Source of the DNA: JBHELG01 sp046263195
GTDB lineage: Bacteria; Actinomycetota; Nitriliruptoria; Nitriliruptorales; JAHWKO01
NCBI GenBank assembly: GCA_046263195.1
Contig: JBHELG010000050.1
Location: forward strand, 1-60,476
DNA length: 60,476 bases
Direction of reading: 5' to 3'
Part shown: in pieces, positions 7,437 to 15,414 of the stretch
How the letters are laid out: every line of letters starts with the position of its first letter
Position numbering within the stretch: position 1 is the first letter of the stretch
Program-made: the position numbers and the translations under genes
The notes under the pieces: model-generated
The model's input: the letters and a program-made list of their open reading frames with translations, nothing else
Database searches by the model: none
What the model was told of the DNA's origin: nothing

Positions 7437-8058
7437 GATGCTTCCTCCTGTCGACTGACTGACTGTGCACCGATACTGCGGGGGCGCGGTAACGGGTTGG
7501 TAATGGCTCCGGTGGAGGGCACCGCGGCGGGCAGTAGGGTGAACGGGGCCGGGGGCAGCAGCGACCGATCTCCACGCGACCCGCCGAGGCGCCGATCAGA
7601 ACGGGCCGGGGAAGGCCTGGCGCACCCTGGATCAAACCGTGCGCTGGGAGGTAGGTGGGTTGGTGCCGTAGCGGTCACCTCGGCTCCGGCGTGCCTGCTC
7701 GGGCAACGAGACCACGTGGTCGTTGGTGCGCTCTCAGGCGCTTGCTGCTCTCACGCTCCCTCTCCGGCGCCGTCGTGAGAGGGCCGCTGCGGCACTCCGA
7801 CCGTGAGGCTCCCCTCTCTATCGTCGGGGCGTCCGCCAGGGTTCCTTTCGGCCGTGATCTCTCAAGTAGCCCCTCTGCTTTGCCGACAGTGCATTTGGCA
7901 CCCAAGCCCTCCCCCGAGACGGACCAGAGGTAGCCAATTGCTGGCGGCCCCAACCCAGTGAGGGCTCCGGAAGCGGCCGCAGTCGAGCCCGCACGCAGAA
8001 AGGACCCGGCGTGACCCATGACAACCGTGGACTGCGAGCGACGTGAAAGGCCAGGTCG
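7437..8058. other. Intergenic region with direct-repeat copy B
   Basis: About 620 bp lie between divergent genes with no supported CDS. The long minus-strand frame over 7675-8778 is a shadow of the sortase gene. The only notable content is the repeat at 7680-7752 that matches 4211-4280. The sortase promoter presumably lies in the last part, but I could not assign it. Confidence 0.45.
7680..7752. repeat. Dispersed direct repeat, copy B
   Basis: This is the partner of 4211-4280 in the same orientation, with blocks ccggcgt, gctcggg, acgagaccacgtggt and caggcgcttgctg. Neither copy lies in a gene. The two bracket the vapBC, SnoaL, tRNA-remnant and ABM genes. Confidence 0.55.
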
Positions 8059-8733
8059 GTGACTGAAACACTTGCGGCGTACGCGCGTCGAGCGGCGCTC
8101 ATCCTGGCTGCAGCAATGGTCGTCGTGGCTGCGGCGGTCTTCCTCGCATCTGCAGCCGACACCCCAGCCGGACATGCCCAGCCCACCGGTCAGATCGCCC
8201 CTACCGCACCCGCAACCGCACCGGGGCAGGCAATCCCGGCGCCCCGGCCGGTTGTCGCGCCCGAGCCGCCCCGGCCGGTTGTCGCGCCTGACCGTGTGCG
8301 CATAGCGGCAATCGGGGTGAACGCGCCCCTCATCCCGCTGGGCCTGAACCCCGACCGCACGCTCGCCGTACCGACGACGGCCGGGATCGCCGGTTGGTAC
8401 ACGGGGGCGCCGACACCCGGGGAAGTCGGTCCCGCCATCGTCGTGGGCCACGTCGACTGGCGCGGGGAACATGGCGTCTTCAAGCGCCTCGACCAGCTGC
8501 GCCCCGGCGACCAGGTCGAGTTCCGGTCCGGCGACGACGTCACCTCCACCTTCGTCGTCACCCGTTCCGAGCGAGTGTCGAAGGAAGCCTTCCCAACTCA
8601 GCGGGTGTATGGCGACACTGCCGGTCCCGAGCTCCGACTCATCACCTGCGGAGGAGTATTCGATCGGACCAGCGGCCACTACCGGGACAACGTCATCGTG
8701 TACGCGAAGGCGGTAGGTGAGACGAACCGGTGA
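8059..8733 (+). CDS. Class F-like sortase
   Basis: This 224-residue protein starts at GTG 8059. Sortases are membrane-anchored cysteine transpeptidases that join secreted proteins to the cell wall. The N-terminal helix (about residues 10-34, AALILAAAMVVVAAAVFLA) is a signal anchor, followed by a Pro/Ala-rich linker of about 40 residues. The catalytic triad is visible: His in VVGHVDWRG (about residue 131), Cys in LRLITCGGVF (about 197) and Arg in HYRDNVIVYA (about 210). The T-C-G-G motif and short length fit class F enzymes of actinobacteria. No protein with a recognisable sorting signal is encoded next to it. The nearest gene downstream encodes a LamG/VanZ membrane protein 258 bp away. Confidence 0.88.
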   Translation: MTETLAAYARRAALILAAAMVVVAAAVFLASAADTPAGHAQPTGQIAPTAPATAPGQAIPAPRPVVAPEPPRPVVAPDRVRIAAIGVNAPLIPLGLNPDRTLAVPTTAGIAGWYTGAPTPGEVGPAIVVGHVDWRGEHGVFKRLDQLRPGDQVEFRSGDDVTSTFVVTRSERVSKEAFPTQRVYGDTAGPELRLITCGGVFDRTSGHYRDNVIVYAKAVGETNR

Positions 8734-8991
8734 GCGCCTGGTGTCAGTCCGATGCTCCCGCATCCTGACGAGGTCCAATCCGAACTTGATGACTAGCGAC
8801 GGGCGTAGTCCCGATTCGCAGGATGCGCACTCGACCCAAGCGACTCGAGCGAGCTGCTCGAGGCTGGATATGAGCGAAACTTGGAGGCAGGGGGCAGAGA
8901 GCAGCTGATGCAGTCGCCGTCAGGTTCGAGATTCCGGTAGGAGTGCCATCCCCTCCATCGGCGTGCTGACAAGCAACACCGGAGCAAAGTC

Positions 8992-10005
8992 ATGCCGATA
9001 CACCCCTGCAGGCCTCGCCTTTCTTCGCACAGCCAGCGGAGCCGTGTCGCGCTCGTCGGCATCCTCGTGATGATGTTTGCACTCTTGGTCGTCGAGTCCT
9101 TCTATCCGTTCGAACCGCAGTTGCCGGTGTGGCGGCGGACCATCCCGGCCCGCAATCCGGCCACGGGATCGGTGCGGTTTGACGGCCGCTCGCTCCTGGT
9201 CAGCCCCTCGCCGCCGGGGTGGCTGGTCGCAGCCCGACAAGGCGGACGCGTGGAGTTCGATCTCGAGGCCAGGGCTGAGCGGCCGCTACAGGGAGGCCCC
9301 GCCCGAGTGCTGACGATCAGCCGGGACATCCACGAGGCCAATATGAGCATTGGTCAACAAGATGACGCTCTCGTGGTGCGGGTCCGGCGTCACGGCTCCG
9401 ACAGGTCAGGCGATCCCGCCATCGAGGTTCCCCACCTCTTCGCTGCCGAGGGGTGGCACTCCGTCCATGTGCTGATAACGCACGAACATCTGCGCATAGA
9501 GGCGGACGGGCGTGTGGTGGTGGACGAAGCGCTCGAGACTGACGCCCTCGCCGGCTGGGATTCCGGCTACCTGCTCGCCCTTGGGGACGAGCCCCAGGGC
9601 GAGCGGGGCTGGGTCGGCGAGCTGCGACGGGTGCAGGTCACCACATCCGCTGGAGCGGTAAACCTGTTGACTCCTGGCTTGCTCGAGCCGAAGCGTGGCG
9701 CCGTCGTGCGGACTCGAGTCAGGACGCTCCTGGTACCCGCGGGTGGTGGTGATCCCATGTACCTGGTGGCTCTCCGGGTCCTTGCGTTTGTACCCATCGG
9801 GGTGGCGCTTCAGCGGTTGCTGCGTCGTTGGTTTCCCGTTCTGCTTGCCATCGTGGGGTTCTCTGGCCTGCTGTTGGTCGGCAAGCTGTTCGTCGCCGGC
9901 CGGCACCCCAACCTCGTCGACTTCGCTTGGAGTATCGTCGGCGGGTTCCTCGGTTACCTCTTCGGCATGGTCTTCGAGAGCCTCCGTCGACGACCGATCC
10001 GCTAG
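8992..10005 (+). CDS. LamG-like / VanZ-like membrane protein
   Basis: This 337-residue protein starts at ATG 8992 after GGAGCAAAGTC. Layout: an N-terminal membrane helix (about residues 18-36, VALVGILVMMFALLVVE); an extracytoplasmic concanavalin/LamG-like beta domain (about 60-235, with GGRVEFDLEARAE and HLRIEADGRVVVDE); then three or four C-terminal membrane helices (about 258-330) with the VanZ-like signature of acidic and aromatic residues near LVDFAWSIVGGFLGYLFG. VanZ-type modules are linked to low-level teicoplanin resistance in enterococci, but most homologues are uncharacterised. The combination of a jelly-roll ligand domain with VanZ suggests surface sugar binding. Function is otherwise unknown. 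Confidence 0.75.
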   Translation: MPIHPCRPRLSSHSQRSRVALVGILVMMFALLVVESFYPFEPQLPVWRRTIPARNPATGSVRFDGRSLLVSPSPPGWLVAARQGGRVEFDLEARAERPLQGGPARVLTISRDIHEANMSIGQQDDALVVRVRRHGSDRSGDPAIEVPHLFAAEGWHSVHVLITHEHLRIEADGRVVVDEALETDALAGWDSGYLLALGDEPQGERGWVGELRRVQVTTSAGAVNLLTPGLLEPKRGAVVRTRVRTLLVPAGGGDPMYLVALRVLAFVPIGVALQRLLRRWFPVLLAIVGFSGLLLVGKLFVAGRHPNLVDFAWSIVGGFLGYLFGMVFESLRRRPIR

Positions 10006-10216
10006 GGAGCTGCGGGCCCCACGGCGTTAGGCGGTCACCCTCAACCGCTACCGCATTGCCTGGCGCGCCAGGTTCTCGCCCGGATCTCCCCCGCCACGAA
10101 TAAGTCCATCTTCTGTGTCGATTTCGCGGACCCTCGTACGACGCACTGGTAGAGCGAGGGTTCACACCTGAACGAGACCGTTCGGGGCCCCGGCTCGAGG
10201 CAAAGGAGGAACGGTG

Positions 10217-10648
10217 ATGCGAGTCATGGTCCTGGTCAAGGCCAACGAGCAGAGCGAGGCAGGGGTTCTGCCCAGCGAGGAGCTCCTGACCGAGATGACG
10301 CGTTACAACGAGGAGCTGGTGAAGGCCGGCATCATGCTCGCGGGCGAGGGTCTGCAGCCGAGCTCGAAGGGCGCCCGGGTGAGGTTCTCCGGTGGTAAGA
10401 CCATCGTCATCGACGGACCGTTCACCGAGGCGAAGGAACTGATCGCCGGTTTCTGGCTGTGGCAGGTGAAGTCGATGGACGAGGCGATCGAGTGGGCCAA
10501 GCGGATCCCCAATCTCGAAGACGTCGAGTCCGAGGTCGAGATTCGTCCGGTGTTCGAGGCAGAGGACTTCGGTGAGGCGCTCACGCCCGAGCTCAGGCAA
10601 ACCGAGGAACGCCTGCGCACGCAGGTGGCCGAGCAGCAGCAGCAGTAG
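10217..10648 (+). CDS. YCII-related (DGPF domain) protein
   Basis: The start is set at ATG 10217, 7 nt after AGGAGG; an in-frame GTG at 10214 is too close. About 143 residues. It begins MRVMVLVKANEQSEAG and contains the family hallmark D-G-P-F in TIVIDGPFTEAKELIAGFWL, with later EIRPVFEAEDFGE. DGPF/YCII proteins are small ferredoxin-like-fold proteins of unclear biochemistry. In actinobacteria they are repeatedly encoded beside ECF42-type sigma factors and are thought to be functional partners or targets. The sigma gene follows 47 bp downstream in the same direction, reproducing that linkage. Confidence 0.88.
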   Translation: MRVMVLVKANEQSEAGVLPSEELLTEMTRYNEELVKAGIMLAGEGLQPSSKGARVRFSGGKTIVIDGPFTEAKELIAGFWLWQVKSMDEAIEWAKRIPNLEDVESEVEIRPVFEAEDFGEALTPELRQTEERLRTQVAEQQQQ

Positions 10649-10695
10649 TCGCGTCCTGCTTGTTGAGAGGAAGGTGGGTTGCTTGAGTCGCTGCC

Positions 10696-11964
10696 GTGAA
10701 GACTGTCGATGCTCGACGCGCGATCGAAGCCGTGTGGAGGATCGAGTCGGCCAGACTGATCGCGGGGGTGGCGCGGATCGTACGCGACGTCGGTCTCGCC
10801 GAGGATCTGGCGCATGACGCGCTCGTCGCCGCGCTCGAGCAGTGGCCGGAGTCGGGCGTCCCGGCAAACCCGGGCGCCTGGCTCATGGTCGTAGCCAAGC
10901 GACGTGCGATCGACCTGCTGCGACGAAGGGGGCTGTCAGAGCGCAAGCACGAGGAACTCGGTCGCGAGAACCGGGCCCCGGAAGGGTCAGTGGAGCCCGA
11001 TCTCGACGCGGTAGAACATGACGGACTCGACGACGATCTCCTGCGCCTCATGTTCGTGTGCTGCCATCCGGTCCTCTCAACCGAGGCACGTGTGGCCCTG
11101 ACGCTCCGCCTGCTCGGCGGCCTCACCACGGTGGAGATCGCACGGGCGTTTCTCGTCCCCGAGTCGACCGTCGCCCAGCGGATCGTGCGGGCCAAGCGAA
11201 CCCTCGCCGAGGCGCGGGTCCCCTTCGACGTCCCCCATGGGGCTGATCGCGCCGCCCGCCTGTCGTCGGTGCTGGAAGTCATCTACCTCGTGTTCAACGA
11301 GGGCTACTCGGCCACGGCTGGTGACACGTGGGTGCGTCCGGCCCTGTGCGAGGAGGCGCTTCGGCTCGGGCGCATCCTGGCCGAGCTCGCACCGAAGGAG
11401 CCCGAGGTCCACGGCCTCGTCGCGCTCATGGAGATTCAGGCGTCACGGTTGCGGGCGCGGACTGGTCCATCAGGGGAACCGATCCTGCTCTTCGATCAAG
11501 ACCGTGCGCGCTGGGACCAGCTGCTCATCCGTCGTGGTCTCGCCGCCCTCGAGCGTGCCGAAAAGCTCGGCGGCGAACGGGGCCCCTACGCGCTGCAGGC
11601 CGCGATCGCCGCGTGTCACGCCCGAGCCCTCACGCCAGCGGAGACCGATTGGGGCCGTATCGCCGCGCTCTACGACGCGCTCGCCCAGCTCGCGCCGTCA
11701 CCCGTGGTGGAGCTCAACCGGGCGGTCGCCCTGGCGATGGCGTTCGGTCCTGCAGCGGGCCTCGCGGTCGTTGACGGGCTGAGGTCGGAGCCGCTGCTCA
11801 AGTCGTACCACCTTCTGCCGAGCGTGCGCGGCGACCTGCTCGCCAAACTCGGCCGCTTGGATGAAGCACGTGCTGAATTCGAGCGCGCGGCATCGCTCAC
11901 GCGGAACAAGCGTGAGCGCGAACTGCTCCTCGAGCGCGCTTCCGCCTGCGCTCCCGACACCTAG
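10696..11964 (+). CDS. ECF42-type RNA polymerase sigma factor with C-terminal extension
   Basis: This 422-residue protein starts at GTG 10696. Sigma region 2 covers about residues 8-75 (VGLAEDLAHDALVAALEQW, AWLMVVAKRRAIDLLRR). Region 4 covers about 120-175 (LTLRLLGGLTTVEIARAF, STVAQRIVRAKRTLA). The remaining 240 residues form a helical, TPR-like extension (DUF6596-type) that begins VIYLVFNEGYSAT. ECF42 members lack a cognate anti-sigma factor and use this extension for control, which fits the absence of one here. The partner DGPF gene lies immediately upstream. It probably controls its own small regulon, including the DGPF gene. Confidence 0.9.
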   Translation: MKTVDARRAIEAVWRIESARLIAGVARIVRDVGLAEDLAHDALVAALEQWPESGVPANPGAWLMVVAKRRAIDLLRRRGLSERKHEELGRENRAPEGSVEPDLDAVEHDGLDDDLLRLMFVCCHPVLSTEARVALTLRLLGGLTTVEIARAFLVPESTVAQRIVRAKRTLAEARVPFDVPHGADRAARLSSVLEVIYLVFNEGYSATAGDTWVRPALCEEALRLGRILAELAPKEPEVHGLVALMEIQASRLRARTGPSGEPILLFDQDRARWDQLLIRRGLAALERAEKLGGERGPYALQAAIAACHARALTPAETDWGRIAALYDALAQLAPSPVVELNRAVALAMAFGPAAGLAVVDGLRSEPLLKSYHLLPSVRGDLLAKLGRLDEARAEFERAASLTRNKRERELLLERASACAPDT

Positions 11965-11988
11965 CGCCGCAACTCCGTCGGCTCATTC

Positions 11989-12816
11989 GTGAATGGAGCA
12001 CGGCACCGAGTGGCACGGCTTGTTCTAGCGCTGGTCCTCGGGTCGGTCGCGCTCACCGTGCTGACCTGGATCCTCCAGCGCAGATTGATCTACTTTCCAG
12101 GCGGCCCCCCTCCACCGGTCGAACAGCTGCTGACCGGCGGTAAAGCCGTGACGCTCGGCACGGACGACGGCGTCGAACTCGAGGCCTGGTTCGTCGCATC
12201 CGGCCCGACCGCCGTCCTCGTTCTACCTGGCAACGCCGGCAATCGGAGCAACCGGGCGCCCCTGGCTCGAGCGCTGGCCGCCGAGGGGCTCTCCGTTCTG
12301 TTGCTCGAATACCGCGGGTACGGGGGAAATCCCGGACGACCCTCCGAGGAGGGCTTGCGTTCCGACGCACGTGCGGCGGTCGACTGGCTCGAGGAGCATC
12401 CCGACATCGATCGGATCGTCTACTGGGGAGAGTCGCTCGGAACCGCCCTGGCCACCTGGCTGGCAACCGAACGGGCACCCGCGGCGCTCGTTTTGCGCTC
12501 CCCTTTCCCCTCGCTCGGGGAGCTCGCGCGCCTGCACTACGGACCTGTCCCCGACTGGTTTCTACGCGACCGCTTCCAGGCCTTGGAGCAGGTACGCGTT
12601 CTCGACGTGCCCCTGCTCGTCGTCGCGGGCGAGCAGGACGAAGTCGTGCCACTTGACCTCAGCCGCCGTCTCCATGCCGCAGCGAAAGAACCGAAGAGGT
12701 TCGTGGTGGTGCCAGATGCCGGTCATAACGATCCGGCACTGCTGAATGGGAAGCGGCTCGTCGACGCTTTCACCGGCCTTCTGCGGGAGCATGGGGTCCT
12801 CGGGCCGGCTGACTGA
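11989..12816 (+). CDS. Membrane-anchored alpha/beta hydrolase (BEM46/YfhR-like)
   Basis: This 275-residue protein starts at GTG 11989, 24 bp after the sigma gene. An N-terminal hydrophobic helix (about residues 9-28, ARLVLALVLGSVALTVLTWI) is followed by QRRLIYFP, a signature of the BEM46/YfhR group. The nucleophile Ser is in YWGESLGTALA (about residue 149), the acid in VAGEQDEVVPL (about 215) and the His in PDAGHNDP (about 247), so the triad is complete. The substrate is unknown; the family includes esterases and lipases. The close spacing suggests co-transcription with the ECF42 sigma gene. Confidence 0.85.
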   Translation: MNGARHRVARLVLALVLGSVALTVLTWILQRRLIYFPGGPPPPVEQLLTGGKAVTLGTDDGVELEAWFVASGPTAVLVLPGNAGNRSNRAPLARALAAEGLSVLLLEYRGYGGNPGRPSEEGLRSDARAAVDWLEEHPDIDRIVYWGESLGTALATWLATERAPAALVLRSPFPSLGELARLHYGPVPDWFLRDRFQALEQVRVLDVPLLVVAGEQDEVVPLDLSRRLHAAAKEPKRFVVVPDAGHNDPALLNGKRLVDAFTGLLREHGVLGPAD

Positions 12817-12849
12817 GTGAATGTAGGACGACTCTTGGCGGCCGACGAC

Positions 12850-13578
12850 TCAGACGTCGGATACGAGGATCGGATCGGTTGATGGCTGCAGTGAACCCGC
12901 CGAGGGCTCGACGGTGATACCGATCTTGGCCTCCTCCGGGACCCCGCCGGCGAGAACGTGAAGCACGCGCCCGTCGTCTGTCGGCCGGAAGAGCCCCGCA
13001 GGCTCCGCGCCAGAGTCGTCAATGATCCAGAGCTGGTAGGTGCGCTCGCGACCGAGCGGAGGCAGACCGTGGGCGATCATCAAGGCGCGATCCTGGGCCT
13101 GTGAGAGGATGAACCGAGCGCGTACACCACCATGCCCAGCCACCGATACCACGCGCGCGTCTTCAGCTGCCAGGATCTCGTAGATCTCGGCGTTGCGGGC
13201 CTCGAGCTGACTGACCCGGGCGTTCATTCTCGCCACGACAACGGTCAGCGCAACGATCACGATGAGGGCGGCTGCGGCAGCACCCACGACAACACTTCGG
13301 GCGCGCTCCCGCAACCCCGGACGCTCCACCTGCGGGGGTGGAGGTGGATCCTGGCGCACCGTGTCGATCTGGGCGAGCACGCGATCACGCAGCGAAGGTG
13401 GAGCGCGCTCGGAGGAGGCGGCGCCGAGCTTCGCCGCGGTGGCCTGCAACTCGGTGACCTCGGCACGACAGCCCTCGCAGACGTCGAGGTGCGCCACGAA
13501 GTACCGTCGTTCGTCCTCGGGTAAGGCGTCGAGCGCGTACGCCCCCACGAGGGTGTGGATGTCATGGCTGGACGTCAT
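12850..13578 (-). CDS. Anti-sigma factor, RskA family (orphan)
   Basis: This 242-residue protein starts at ATG 13578. Its N-terminal zinc-binding anti-sigma domain has the H-x3-C-x2-C motif (His30, Cys34, Cys37 in AHLDVCEGC). A membrane helix follows at about residues 95-115 (VVVGAAAAALIVIVALTVVVA), then a short coiled region and the extracytoplasmic RskA domain (ALMIAHGLPPLGRERTYQLW, GVPEEAKIGITVEPSAGS). RskA proteins sequester SigK-type ECF factors and release them after regulated intramembrane proteolysis. The usual sigma gene immediately upstream is missing; instead there is a 26-codon ORF. The nearby ECF42 factor is not expected to need an anti-sigma factor. Confidence 0.88.
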   Translation of the reverse strand: MTSSHDIHTLVGAYALDALPEDERRYFVAHLDVCEGCRAEVTELQATAAKLGAASSERAPPSLRDRVLAQIDTVRQDPPPPPQVERPGLRERARSVVVGAAAAALIVIVALTVVVARMNARVSQLEARNAEIYEILAAEDARVVSVAGHGGVRARFILSQAQDRALMIAHGLPPLGRERTYQLWIIDDSGAEPAGLFRPTDDGRVLHVLAGGVPEEAKIGITVEPSAGSLQPSTDPILVSDV

Positions 13579-13581
13579 CTA

Positions 13582-13662
13582 CTACTCGCCCCTGAGTGCC
13601 TCGGGGTCTGACGAGGCCGTACGGGGGGTCGGGACGGCTTCGGCGGGAAGCTGACTGGTCAT
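13582..13662 (-). CDS. 26-codon leader ORF upstream of rskA
   Basis: ATG 13662 follows a very good CGGAGGTGAAAGCC. The peptide starts MTSQLPAEAVPTPRTASSD and ends with TAG at 13582, 3 nt before the rskA ATG. The strong ribosome-binding site and tight coupling suggest real translation, perhaps to drive rskA expression. It may instead be the remnant of a lost sigma gene, but its sequence shows no sigma motif. Confidence 0.45.
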   Translation of the reverse strand: MTSQLPAEAVPTPRTASSDPEALRGE

Positions 13663-13793
13663 GGCTTTCACCTCCGATTTCTCTTTCCCAGAGGTCCTCG
13701 CCTCGCCTCGGCGGTCCATCACTAGGAGCCGTCAGAACCCAGCATGGTTGCAGAATGGTGAAGGGCGCACGAATGAGTGCGGTTGGTCTTCGG

Positions 13794-14711
13794 TCAAGCG
13801 GGGTTGCTGACAGCCCCCGCATTCGCAAGTGCTGCAGTCGTGGTGAGCGCCGGAACCTGGGACCGTGGCAGGCGGGCCAGCGCCATCTCGCGCGCGTCCT
13901 CGAGCAGCTTCAGCCCCTCCAAGCCGGGAAGCGCGCTCACCGTGGCGTCAACTCGTCGCACTTCCGCCAGACCCCTCTCGTCACCGAAGAGGCTGGCCAG
14001 AACGAAGTCCGTCTCCTGCTGGGGACGCACCCCGGTTCCCACTGGGTCCCACAGCTGCTCCATCACCCAGCGGGTAACGCGGCGAGCTCGGGCGGAGCGG
14101 GCCAGCCTCAGCCGGGCCTGAGCGCGATAGAAGGCGAAATGGCGCCGCTCGTCCTTGACGATCCGGCGCAGGAGATCGACCAGAATCGGGTGCTTCGTAC
14201 GCTCGATCAGCGCCTGATAGGCGGTCAGCGTCGAGAGCTCATTGACCGCGCCCCACGTCACGTACACGGCCACGAAATCCGTGGTGAACGCGGAGGCAAA
14301 CAGGATGGCCAGATGGCGCAGCGTCCCGCTGACGACGACCGGACCACGAATCCGACGGTTGCGAGCCATCTTCGTGGGGAAGGGCGACCGCCCTCCGACC
14401 GCTTCATGATCGGGGGCCAGGCGAAGACCGGCCTCTCCCAAGAAGCGGCTGAAAGCCTCCCCGTGCCACAACTCCTCGTAAGCCCAGCACGAGAGAAAAG
14501 CGGTCACATCCGGCTCCAGGATCGCTCGGGTCGCCAACAGGTCCCGCAGATACACCACCGTGTGTGACTCGATGTCCATCATGTAGGTCAGACAGCGTGC
14601 CTCCACTTCGTCCAGCGGATGCTCACCGATCCGGTCCCAAGCCAGCGCAGACAGATCGATCCGGCCCGACGCCCGCAGGTAACGATCGAGATCGAACTCG
14701 TCGACGTGCAT
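13794..14711 (-). CDS. Ferritin-like diiron protein (acyl-desaturase/AurF-like superfamily)
   Basis: The start at ATG 14711 is preceded by GGGAGGA; the open frame to 14981 lacks homology. 305 residues. Two E/D-E-x-x-H-type iron motifs are visible: EELWHGEAFSRF (about residue 87) and DERRHFAFYRAQ (about 190), with further acidic residues in DIESHTVVYLRD and NELSTLTAYQAL between and before them. This spacing matches four-helix diiron proteins related to stearoyl-ACP desaturases. The reaction could be desaturation, hydroxylation or N-oxygenation. No electron-transfer partner is adjacent. It is convergent with nothing and reads toward the RskA gene 130 bp away, with no obvious functional link. 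Confidence 0.75.
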   Translation of the reverse strand: MHVDEFDLDRYLRASGRIDLSALAWDRIGEHPLDEVEARCLTYMMDIESHTVVYLRDLLATRAILEPDVTAFLSCWAYEELWHGEAFSRFLGEAGLRLAPDHEAVGGRSPFPTKMARNRRIRGPVVVSGTLRHLAILFASAFTTDFVAVYVTWGAVNELSTLTAYQALIERTKHPILVDLLRRIVKDERRHFAFYRAQARLRLARSARARRVTRWVMEQLWDPVGTGVRPQQETDFVLASLFGDERGLAEVRRVDATVSALPGLEGLKLLEDAREMALARLPRSQVPALTTTAALANAGAVSNPA

Positions 14712-14943
14712 GCGAAGCCATCCTCCCGAGCGGCGCCAGCACGAATTCGGACCCCGTGCCCGTCCGGATGGGTCGGAGAGCTGTGACAGGCGATGGCTCG
14801 CAGGAGAACCAAGGGTCGGCCGACGTCCCTCTTCCCCTGGATCGTCCCGTTTCGGACACCTCACGCGATGATCTTCACGCGACCAATCCGCGTGCTGAAC
14901 CGTTTCGAACGAGGGAGGACATCCCAAGGACACGGAGAAAATA

Positions 14944-15390
14944 GTGCAAGATTTCGCGGAGACAAGAAGGCCTCGGACCACGGCACAGTGGTTCGCCCTG
15001 ATCGCTGGCTCGGTCTACATTCTCATTGGCCTAGCCGGGTTCTTCGTTACCGGCTTTGACGTTTTCGTGGGAAACTCTCAGGAGACACTGATCCTTTTCG
15101 AAGTGAACCCGTTCCACAACGTCGTACACATCGTAATCGGTAGTCTTTGGTTGGTTGCCGGACTCATGCTTGGCGCGGAGGCGACGCAGGGCGTGAACTT
15201 CGCCATTGCGGGCTTCTACCTCCTCGCTGCCGTGGCGGGATTCCTCGGGCTGGGAATCTTGGACGATCTCCTGGCAATCGACGGTGTTCTGCACCCGGAC
15301 AACTTCCTTCACCTCGCAACGGCACTGGCATCGTTGCCCTTCGGTGCGGGCGTCCTGCGGTCTCGTACCGTCCAGCGCGGTGCTGCATGA
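14944..15390 (+). CDS. DUF4383 family membrane protein
   Basis: This 148-residue protein starts at GTG 14944. It has four predicted membrane helices at about residues 16-38, 57-75, 82-103 and 123-140. The family signature NPFHNVVHIVIGSLWLVAG lies in the second helix, and the protein ends LASLPFGAGVLRSR. DUF4383 proteins are small actinobacterial and cyanobacterial membrane proteins of unknown function, often found near stress genes. It is convergent with the MscS gene 24 bp downstream. Confidence 0.88.
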   Translation: MQDFAETRRPRTTAQWFALIAGSVYILIGLAGFFVTGFDVFVGNSQETLILFEVNPFHNVVHIVIGSLWLVAGLMLGAEATQGVNFAIAGFYLLAAVAGFLGLGILDDLLAIDGVLHPDNFLHLATALASLPFGAGVLRSRTVQRGAA

Positions 15391-15414
15391 CCGACACATG
15401 GGCCGAGGTCAGCC

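Noticed and set aside
7675..8778. 367-residue minus-strand ORF
   Set aside because: Mostly antisense to the sortase; composition and lack of motifs mark it as a shadow.
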